A stretch of 64,000 nt of DNA from Corylus avellana. Taxonomy: Eukaryota > Streptophyta > Magnoliopsida > Fagales > Betulaceae. The notes under the pieces are model-generated. The model was given only the letters and a program-made list of their open reading frames with translations. It was not told where the DNA came from and made no database searches. The DNA lies in assembly GCF_901000735.1 (NCBI RefSeq), contig NC_081548.1:10294711-10358710 (forward strand). The letters are read 5' to 3'. Each line of letters begins with the position of its first letter. Within the stretch, counting starts at the first letter, position 1. Shown here one piece after another: positions 55,621 through 64,000 of this stretch. Both the position numbers and the translations under genes were made by a program.

Positions 55621-57328
55621 CAAGTATGTATCACTTACTAATCGAGTATATTTCTATAGTAACAAGCAGATTTATATAGTATCGAGCTTGAGTTCAGGTC
55701 GAACTAAATCGAGCGGGTTATCAAACGGACAGGTTTATTTAGAACCCAAATAGCAAGAGACAACTATATTATAAGATGCTGCAGTAGTGGTCTTTTCACC
55801 CATCAATTGTTAACTATATGGTCACTCCATTAATTTTGGTACATTCAGGCCCAAAACAAACTTGATGGAGTTCAAGCCCGTCCAACTATAGTCTAGGCAT
55901 AAGCTGGGTCTCAATCTTGTGTAAAACATAAGATCCAAAAGGAATGCCTAAAATCGTCAGTTCATTAACATGCATTCTACACTAGAATCTCCTTAAGAAA
56001 GGAAAATCAAATGTATCCTCTTTTCCACATACTTGGAAACGTACGAAATTATATAGAATTTTCATACATAACGCTTTTCTTCTTGCTAATTCAACTCATC
56101 CACGAGCCTTTGCTTTGCTCATTACTTGATGAAACCCCAAGTGGCAGACATGCATGTGCTGAAGCCATGGTTGGCCTTCTTTTTCAATTTTTTACGAGCA
56201 AACCTTCAAAGGGTTTCAATCCTATCCCTTTGGTGGGCTAGCGCACTATCTTCTTTTCTTTTTATTTTTTACGTATTTTTTATTTTTAATTTGTATTCTT
56301 TCTCTCTCTCTCACACGCATGTTAGCATTTTCAGATATATCAAAAAACCTCATTTTTCCCACTTCTGCGCTTTTTTGTTTTGGTTTTTTTATGACCCTTT
56401 TGTTGTCTGTTGTGCTTGTAATCTTTAGTGGGCATGTTCTTATCCACTAATTAAAGAAACGGATTTAAAAATGGTATTGCAGCAAGATATAGGCCTATAG
56501 TCTTTCAATTTCGTAGGGTTTGGTACCTTGAGTATCAGTGCGACTGCAGCAAAAAGCAACATTCCTTATTTGCATGCTGATGTAAACTTTGAGGTTAAGC
56601 TCCTTAAAGAACTTCCCGTAACCTAAGGGCTAAAACACTAGCATTTCTATAACATGATGGATAGCATAAAGCTCTTATTCCTTGATGCAAACTTTGAGTA
56701 GAACTCACTGACCCGTGAGTAGCTATTTTTTTTTTTTTGTGGCTCTACTCATCTATTAGTATTCAATGATTTAACACTATGCCGATACTTAGTATCAAGA
56801 TATTTAGTCTGGCCTATAGGTCGCCTCCTCTGTGACTCGACCACAAAACTGCAACTTTAGGTATAACTCATCGTTGAAAATCGGCTTGCAAGGGAATTAA
56901 AGATGTTCAAGAACTTATATACACATAGTTAATATCAGACTTAACCCACGTAGGACACTAGGATCATAACATCTTCTTCTTCTTTTTTTTTTTTTTTCCT
57001 CGGGCAAAAGACATAGTATTGATGATTTTTCAGGTATTATACTTATCAGCCCTATGGATGAAGAGAACTGATATGGCTTAATTACAGGACTTTAGGTGTA
57101 TTTCAATTCAACTTGGAGATCTTGAAATGGGCTAATGAAACATGGTGAGGTTTTATCGTGTGCTACAAAGTTCCTTCTAAAATTAGATTATAATATAGAC
57201 GGGATCAATCGAGCATTGAGAGATCCATCTCAAGAGTACCTGGTTTCTGATGGCAAGTGACAGGGATCTCAACAGATGCCCCCATCAATTACCCAATGGA
57301 TCTAGTACTCGATCCACTTAATCCACTT
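55621..57328. other. Sparse region without recognisable genes
   Basis: 55621-55745 continues the TCGAG-rich repeat. Beyond it there are only short frames (for example 56011-56241) with no motif I recognise, scattered poly-T runs (56729, 56983) and low-complexity CT stretches (56300). It may be host intergenic or untranslated DNA. Confidence 0.4.
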
Positions 57329-57370
57329 TGTTGGAATATTTTATAAATTAGGTTTATTGATATTTGTTTT

Positions 57371-58001
57371 AGGGAAAAATATAAAAATGCTCCCTAAACT
57401 AATAGTCATTTGCAATAGAGTTTCATAATGTTCAAAATGTACTAAAGTAGCCCATCAAATTACCGAAGTATGTATAAAAGGCCACATCTTTTTTTATATT
57501 CTTATAATACCAATGTTCTTTTCAAAACTAAATAAAAAATTAATAAAATAAAAAATAAACTAAAGTATTTTTTTTTAAACAAAAAAGAAAGAAAAAAAAA
57601 AAAAAACAAGGGGCGAATAAATACAAAATATTTTTTTGGAATGAATAAAAAAGTAGTTATTATAATTGGCATAAATTACAAATCACTCGTGTAGTATAAA
57701 AAATATAGATAAATACAAAATCAAACCCTGTGGTTGGCTCACCTAGTAGCCACCCCTTTCCTTTTTTCTTTTTTATGTATTTATTTATTTTTATTTAGAA
57801 AAATTAATTTTTTAGTTTTTTAGTTTATTAATTTTTTATGAATAAGGATATTATAGGAATATAAAAAAAGATGTGGCATTTTTGACACACTTTGATAGTT
57901 TGATGGGCTACTTTACCATATTTTGAACATCATGGGGCTATTTAAAAAAGGCAGTTAATTTGGGTTTTTATTTTTTATTTTTATTTTTTATATTTTTCCC
58001 T
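57371..58001. mobile_element. MITE or foldback element with long inverted arms
   Basis: AGGGAAAAATATAAAAA at the left and its exact complement at the right (57985-58001). The arms pair imperfectly over more than 150 bp, e.g. AAAGGCCACATCTTTTTTTATATTC with GAATATAAAAAAAGATGTGGC. The centre is A/T-rich with an A-run. No ORF. Flanks are T-rich, so the target duplication (perhaps TTTT) is uncertain. Confidence 0.75.
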
Positions 58002-58014
58002 TTTTCTTAATAAG

Positions 58015-58359
58015 TGTTGAGGTTATCTCACATCGGTTGTGGAAGGAGCTGGTGATGAGTTTATAAGTGTGAGGAAAAACCTCACATCTTGAGCTTGTTT
58101 TTGGGGGTTGAGAGAAACCCAAGACCTCCCTAACACTACTATTAGAGCCCATATTCAGCCAACAAGTCTCAGCCCAACAGTCCACATGAGAAATGAGTTG
58201 TCGTTGCTTCGACCTAGGGTCTGATGTATGAGGGGGAGTTTGTTGAGATTATCCCACATCGGTTGTGAAAGGGGCTGGTGGTTAGTTTATAAGTGTGAGG
58301 AAAAGTCTCACATGTTGAGATAGCTTTTGAGATTGAGAAAGGTCCAAGACCATCCAACA
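58015..58359 (+). mobile_element. TRIM retrotransposon, 345 bp
   Basis: Two 120-bp direct repeats (58015-58135, 58241-58359), each TGTTGAGRTTATC to CCAACA/CTAACA. After the first comes TACTATTAGAGCC, a decayed tRNA-Met primer site; before the second ATGAGGGGGAG, a polypurine tract. Flanks are ATAAG and ATAAA. No coding capacity. Confidence 0.88.
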
Positions 58360-58580
58360 ATAAATTATTCCTCTTTATGTTAGAATATTTTATTCTCCAT
58401 TATTATATTTCCTTGTAAGGTTTATTATCTTTCCCAATTAGGTCAACTTTAAAGTTTCTTGAAATAGAGAGTTATGCAATATTGTTTGATATAATGAATA
58501 TACAAGATATAACCCATATGTTTCTCTCTACTTCCGCTTTCTTTTTATAAAATATTCCAACACAATTCACATCTAATAAA

Positions 58581-58743
58581 CTATTCAGCTTTTTCCTCCA
58601 GTGCTCCTTCAGGAAATGTTTCTCCATACAAGTGCAATTGCTGCAAATCAGCTGGACAGTTTAGAGATATCATCCCTACAACCATTGCCAATAGTCCATG
58701 GTCATGCAAATCCAAAGGGGCACCAGAAATTGTCCAGCCCTCA
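58581..58743 (-). CDS. Candidate last exon of an unidentified host gene
   Basis: On the minus strand, after a good 3' splice site (TGTGTCTCACAG, AG at 58744-58745), 163 nt encode GWTISGAPLDLHDHGLLAMVVG, NCPADLQQLHLYGETF and EGALEEKAE, then TAG at 58581-58583. The composition is that of an ordinary soluble protein and not of a retroelement, and it is less AT-rich than its surroundings. I do not recognise the family. Further exons would lie to the right, where a solo LTR (58811-59379) interrupts the sequence. It could also be a captured gene fragment or pseudogene. Confidence 0.4.
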
Positions 58744-58810
58744 CTGTGAGACACATGTAAGATACAAGTCGACACACGTAAGATACAAGTCCATGCACAG
58801 TGAACCCTAC

Positions 58811-59379
58811 TGATGCAGCCCGAGTTGGTGGGTTGCAACGAAGAACAACAATAAAAGAACGGATAAACAATTTCAAATCTAGATTCTATCAAAGATCTAA
58901 GAATTCTTCTAAAAACAATAGAGTCTATCTAAAGTTTAAAGGAAAAAAGAGGAATAAACTCAACTCTGAGTATTCTCATTAATAAAACTGATTCAAAAAC
59001 AACAACTCTATTTCCCTAGAGGCTATAAGCATATATTTATAGCCCAAAACTCAAAACCTGATAAAATATGACATAAATATTCTCCAAACCCTAAACTTAA
59101 TAAAATAACAAAATAAAGACTGCCAAAATCCTAACCCTAACAAAATAACAACATAAAGTCGGCTAGAAAATAAAACAAACTGACGGCGTCCATCCGGACG
59201 GGATATATGGTCGTCCCAACGGCCACGACAAAAAAACATAAAGTAACATAGGTCGTTCGGATGGGACTCTGAACGGGGTTTTCTGCTAGCCTTCCAAAAC
59301 TGCATGTTCAGACGGGCGTCCGAACGCCCCTGCAAACGGACGCTTCTGTCTGAATTCTTGAGCGACCCGATCTACATCA
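58811..59379 (-). mobile_element. Solo LTR, probably copia-type
   Basis: TGATGCAGCCCGAG to GATCTACATCA, flanked by CCTAC and GCTAC (4 of 5 identical). On the minus strand it has CTATAAATATATGC (complement near 59030) as a likely promoter, and CG-rich words around CGTCCGAACG / GTCCGGATGG (59180-59345) upstream of it. 569 bp, no ORF. Confidence 0.75.
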
Positions 59380-59452
59380 GCTACCTAAGAGTAGGGACAA
59401 AAATACAAACTTGCCTTATATCAATTGCAGTATAAGCATTAAAGTAATCTGA

Positions 59453-59497
<45 letters not shown>

Positions 59498-60766
59498 CCA
59501 GAGTTCGTGGAATAATTAAGTCAATTCTTGTGGGGTTTGTTTGTACGTAATTGGCAAAGCAGTATTGGTGGGGCGGTTGCGTAAGAAACAGTTCCCTTGG
59601 GGATATTTGGAAAATATAATTCCAGCTCAGGGAGTAAAAAGTGGGCTCGATAGCAATATTTTCCAAAGTGGAATCTACCCTAATGAACTTTTCTTTGGTA
59701 ACATGAGACGACTTTCATGTAAAAATGGAGGAACTAACTGGCTAGCCGTGACTGTAAATGCCTAAAAATATATCTAAGAGGGGAAACTCACAAGTACAAG
59801 TTTGTTTATGATATAATTAGACCATCATTAATCATCGGCTATATATATATATATCTCCTTTTTGGCCTGGTGGCCTTAAGCGTGTGTAAAGACTATTATT
59901 GTGCTAATTATTAGTATGAATCAAAGTCAAAAAGCATTTATTATGGATTCATGTACTTAGTTTATTGTTTATTCTTGTATGCCAAACTGTCACAAAACGA
60001 CATAAAACAAGCTTGCCAAAAGTTGATGAACTTGAGCTCATTCAATCAGTACCTCTCCACAAAGATTTCGATTTATGATCTTGATGACTCTTGATAGTGA
60101 TTGCTCTTAAACAAAACGTCCATTTTGGTTGTGAAATATATATATATATGTCAATGTGATTCTTAAAACTCAGTAGGTTACAAACAAGTAGTTGAATAGT
60201 TTTAAAACTTATGATTATGTCCTTCAATAAATCAAGAATGTATTGACAAAACAATCTTAATTAACATGGCATATGTCACATTCATTGTCAACAGAAGACT
60301 TCTTCAACTTTTAAAATTTTACCCTTCAATTACATACAATAAAAAGAATACAAAAATATATTAACATGGCATGTCATTGCTTTTTTTGCTTTTCTTAGAC
60401 CAAATACGCGTCCAAATATTTAAAATAATTTTCGTCGGTAAAAGTAACTAGACAGTGTTAATTTAAATTAATCAAATTAACGGAAGGACCTAATTAAAAA
60501 TTTAATTAAAAACATTAAGTAGAAGGACAAGAAAGAGATGCCTATCATTTTTATTTAATGCCGGAGGCAGCTGAAAGTTTGCTTGCTTTGACAGGACAGT
60601 GGATCACTGTTCCACTTTTGACGAGGAGAGAAAAGTTTCATGGTTCCAGCAAAAATCCTTGTTTCTCACTTTTGAGAGAAAGCCAAGATGTCCGCCATGT
60701 GGAATTAAATCTTGAGTCGAAAGCTCTATTTAATTTTTTAAGTTCAATTCTCTCAAATTAGTCATT
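59380..60766. other. Region without recognisable genes
   Basis: (AT)n microsatellite at 59455-59493, smaller ones at 59838-59860 and 60136-60153. A 74-codon frame at 59541-59765 and a 67-codon frame at 60558-60761 show no motif I recognise. Possibly introns or flank of the candidate host gene. Confidence 0.4.
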
Positions 60767-62746
60767 TGATAAAACACAAGGACCATGTTCTACCCTTAAA
60801 TCAAATGCACAAGTAGTTTATATATGAAAAATAAATTACAATGCTCAAGATTAAAACAATACTGCCACAAAACCTTTCACACATCCACAACACAAATATT
60901 TGTTGTCAAAGTAGAAAACCTTTTAACAAATCAAAGGGAAAAGCCACTTTGGAGTGGCCAAACTCAAGAAATCATTATACGAAGAACCAGATTGCAGACA
61001 ATAGAAAACACTTACAACTCTATAAGGTTCTAGGCTCTATAAGACAACAAGCTTCCTATTTGCCTCCAAGCTAACCATCTTCATGGAGTGAATCTCCTTA
61101 CGAACCCTCCAATAGGCTTTTTTGCAATTGCAGAAGTGTATGGTGTGGTTTAAATCTCACAAAAAACCCAAGTAAGCAAAAGCACGAAATTTTTCAAGAA
61201 TCCTTACTTGGTACAAATAACAGCGAAGGATATCACCTCTACGAGGGAAAATATCACAAACTTCTTAACGGGGAATCTCCAAACTCAAAAAAGCATAAAT
61301 GTAAATGGAGATGTTCAAAGTGTTTTGAAATCAAGACGAGTTAAAAGCGCCGAATGTTGCAAATTCAAGTCCCTTAACTTGCATAGGTTAATTCATTAGC
61401 ATTGTTATTTTTTTGATTTTGTGTTGCTTTAGTATTTTCAGGTTCTAAATGAAGATGCAAGAAATTCTATTAATTTTGGGCATAAAACACACCTGAATGA
61501 GTTACTGAAAAAAAGGGCTCAAGCCCATTTGAAAAGGGCTCGAGCGCATCAATATTGGGCTCGAGCACATTTGTGCTGCCACATTAGACAGTAATGCAGA
61601 AACAGAATAGGAAATAATTTTAGGTCTCCTAAGTCAAGTAAGAGACGAAAGTGTAGCGTTTCTATGAATCCAAGGGCTCCTAGGGTTTATTTTACACTCC
61701 AGTAAATATGTCATAAACCCCTCAAGAGTGAGAGGGGGGGGGGGGTGTTTAGCACAGAAAAATTACACAAAAAATTCTTCTTGAAGGCTTGAAGAGTTTA
61801 AGAGAAGAAGAACATGTTAGAAGGTCATTCCAGCACCACCATGAGTAGCTAAATTCTTAATAGGGTGTTGATGTAGCTCTTTTAAAGTAATAATGGTTTG
61901 ATTGTATTTTAATTTATGTCTTTTCTATATACATTATGGTTGTATAACCTAAAGGATTGCAAACTTCTTGTAATTGATTTTAAAGTTTATATTCAATCTT
62001 GATGAAATTCCTATCTTGTCTTAGAAAGCTTTTTATCTTGATTGAACTCAATCATTCGTATTTTATGTGATTATAAGAATAATGGTTATATAACAGTTTT
62101 AACTGACACATGATCAAGAGGGTTTGATAGGCTATGCCTAGGAAAGACGAATCGTTCTACACCAAAGTTTAATATAAATTAGGTAGACAATTCATACTAA
62201 CCAAGATGAGTTATGCTTATCTCTTGATTGCGTATAACTAATTAGTTGATAGTCCATACCTAGGGAAGAAGGACCGTACTGCATCTAGAGGTTAGGCAGA
62301 CGGTCTGTACCAACGAAGATGGATTATACTTATTCTTAATAATGGTATTTTCTTGACAACTCAAGTGACACTAGTCTTATAATGCATAGAATTGATTTCT
62401 CTTGTTGATTGATGATTAACCAATGTTATGCGGTTTGTGGTGAAGTCAATCCCTTATTCTTTATTCTGTTGCAATTTACTTTGCCTTTACTTTTATGCAA
62501 TTTAGTTTTAAAAATAAAAACAAGTCAATCTGTTTTGAATTAGGTTAGAGTCAATCTTGGTAAGCTTAATAGCAACACTAGCGCAGTCCTTGAGGTTCGA
62601 CACCCTCAATATAGCTCTATCCTATAATGATTCGCTCTATTGTGAGTGATATTTTATTATTGATAATTCTGCTTAACAAAAAGAGCACATTGATGAGTAT
62701 TTATAGATATGTAGCTTTCTTTCTTCGCATCTTAACGAGTACTAAC
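60767..62746 (-). mobile_element. Probable copia-type LTR (minus), interrupted by a solo LTR
   Basis: Reverse-complement relative of 51603-52360. It starts TGATAAAACACAAGG at 60767, is broken at 61340 and resumes at 62698 with TATTTATAGAT (its TATA region), then stops at the next LTR (62747). Highly diverged from the other copy, so old. Confidence 0.6.
61341..62692 (+). mobile_element. Solo LTR of the A/B family
   Basis: TTAAAAGCGCCGAATGTTGC to AAAAAGAGCACATTG, flanked by ACGAG (61336-61340) and ATGAG (62693-62697). The flanks rejoin the copia-type LTR exactly. CG-rich words at 61512-61580 (GGGCTCGAGCGCATC, GGGCTCGAGCACA), a G12-type run at 61734-61746, paired GGGAAGA words at 62137 and 62271. 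Confidence 0.85.
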
Positions 62747-64000
62747 TGATAAGTGCTAAAATATACATATTTTAGCCCATTAATTCACATATATTAATCT
62801 CTTAGTTTTGTTATTATTTGATGTTTTGTCTTGTTTTTGTGTTTTCTTGTGTTTTTAGGTGTTTAAAGAAAAAGGAAGTGTTTCTACAAAGGTTCAAGCA
62901 TAAAGTACAGATTTTAGGAAAAGTTGGAAATGGGATCAAGCGCATGCTAATCTTATGCGCTTGAGCTCACAGGCAGAAGGCTCAAGCACATCAGCGTTCG
63001 AGCGCAAAAGATAGTGGGATCGACTGCAAGAATGTGCTTAAGTGCACCGCCTTCGGATCGAGTGCACTCGTGCGGCCCAGATGTGGGACAACTCATATTC
63101 CACTTATCATTAGGTTCTCAAAGTCCTAATTGGACTAGGAAGCTATCCTCTGATTTTACTAGGTTTTCCAGGGCTTCTAGGGTTTTCCTAAGACTATAAA
63201 TAGACCTCGAAGCCTCTAGGAAAAAGTGTGTAGAAGCAGACACAGGCTTTGGAAAGAACTGAAGGCTAGATTAAGAAGAGTTCGAGTTTTTCTTCTCTTC
63301 CCCATTTATTTTGTTATGTAGTTATTATTTTAATTAGGGCTAGTTTGAAGCCCTAATCATGTCTCATTAAGATTGCAATATAGGCGCCTTTGCTACAATT
63401 TTATTTTGGGTGTTTAACTTGATTATTTCCTATGTTATTTTATTCCTCATATGAATGAATGTGTGTGATCAACATATGCATGTGGTATGGACTTGTTATT
63501 TAAGTCAATTTGGATGACCAGGTCTTGGGCTTAATAAGTGACAAAAGAACCCTATCATACGTTCTTGGGTTAATCAACACGGGGAACCGAGAGTAGATAC
63601 CATGCCCTAGGCTTCGTGTAATTGTCGATTTCCATAGAGTAGATACCATGCCTAATTCGTTGCTAAGAGAAATCAATAACTTAAAGAGAGATACCATGCC
63701 ATTAGGTTGGCAAGCATTGAATATCTAGATATAATTGGAATATTGGCATATTGTTAATCTTATCTGAGTATGATTAGCCGTGGATTTCAAAACTCTAATC
63801 ATTTTTAGTCTTAGTGTTTTTAGTTAATCTTTTATTTTATTTCATTAGTTTAATTCAATTTGTGACAATTGTTTTAAATCCGTTAATTAAATAGGAAAAT
63901 ACATTCTAATCATAATTTACCAATCCTCATGGGAATGATCTCGTATTTGCCTGCTATGCTATCATTTTGATCTTGCGCACTTGCGAGTAAAACATAACGA
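62747..64000 (+). repeat. LTR of the D family, running off the window
   Basis: TGATAAGTGCTAAAATATAC start, CG-rich cluster at 62935-63075 (GATCAAGCGCATGC, CGTTCGAGCGCAAA, GATCGAGTGCACTC), TATAAATAG at 63195-63203, GATACCATGCC words at about 63595, 63642 and 63691, and CTTGCGCACTTGCGAGTAAAAC at the window end. About 60 bp of the LTR should follow outside. Solo or complete cannot be decided. Confidence 0.85.

Larger units (their letters stand above)
57329..58562 (+). mobile_element. Solo LTR containing a MITE and a TRIM
   Basis: It begins TGTTGGAATATTTTATA and ends TATAAAATATTCCAACA, flanked by CACTT (57324-57328) and CAATT (58563-58567), a duplication with one change. Removing the MITE (57371-58001) and TRIM (58015-58359) leaves about 260 bp with a copia-like U5 (TTTCTCTCTACTTCCGCTTTC). 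So three insertion events are stacked here. Confidence 0.75.

Noticed and set aside
56011..56428. Two overlapping 76- and 100-codon frames as a gene
   Set aside because: No recognisable motif, hydrophobic low-complexity content, and no supporting splice or homology evidence.
59541..59765. 74-codon plus-strand frame as a small gene
   Set aside because: No motif recognised and it starts next to an AT microsatellite; kept only as unexplained sequence.
61734..61746. G-run as a polypurine tract or quadruplex
   Set aside because: A single homopolymer run inside a solo LTR, not next to an LTR boundary, and probably length-variable or a sequencing artefact.

Overview
This window is plant nuclear DNA, almost certainly from a eudicot with a repeat-rich genome. 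It is built nearly entirely of LTR retrotransposons nested inside one another, and no complete host gene is visible. The elements are Ty3/gypsy of the Athila/Tat type. Supporting signs are a primer-binding site matching the 3' end of tRNA-Asp, a protease of the D-L-G-A type, an FMDD reverse transcriptase, a GPF/Y-like integrase tail, an extra ORF after integrase, and LTRs of about 1.3 kb with TATAAATAG promoters. Almost every reading frame is broken. The species cannot be named from the sequence alone.

Layout. (1) 1-12178: two gag-protease elements of one family (A and B, + strand) in tandem, sharing the LTR at 5292-6606. A carries a solo LTR (1639-2984) with a perfect 5-bp target duplication. 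(2) 12409-31275: minus-strand element C, flanked by CACAT duplications. It contains element D (16630-29356, minus), inserted in C's gag zinc knuckle. D's 5' LTR in turn contains element E (21309-29170, plus). C's 3' LTR also holds a 317-bp TRIM-like insertion. C itself sits in an older LTR remnant (12179-12408 plus 31276-32255). (3) 32256-40141: an LTR fragment, then minus-strand element F. (4) 40142-51386: element G (+), the only copy with reverse transcriptase, RNase H and integrase. Its 5' end was lost by a deletion that fused it to F, and its 3' LTR is interrupted by a solo LTR (49054-50395). (5) 51387-64000: a sparser region with inverted copies of a probable copia LTR, a CACTA transposon, two MITE-like inverted repeats, a TRIM, several solo LTRs, one candidate host exon on the minus strand (58581-58743), and the start of another LTR running off the right edge.

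How the parts relate. G looks like a decayed autonomous element (gag, protease, RT/RNase H, integrase, ORF3). E and F are pol-less relatives that share the same in-frame joint between gag and the last codons of integrase, and they still carry ORF3, which is fully open in F. A/B keep only gag and protease; C keeps only a gag tail; D has no coding sequence. So most elements here were non-autonomous and must have moved with enzymes supplied in trans. Across the different coding contents they share a long 3' non-coding region, several copies of a polypurine tract, a fourfold short motif in the LTR, and dense clusters of a CG-rich word related to TGCGATCGAGCGCA in the LTR, leader and ORF3-flanking regions. 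These shared non-coding modules are the most interesting unexplained signal.
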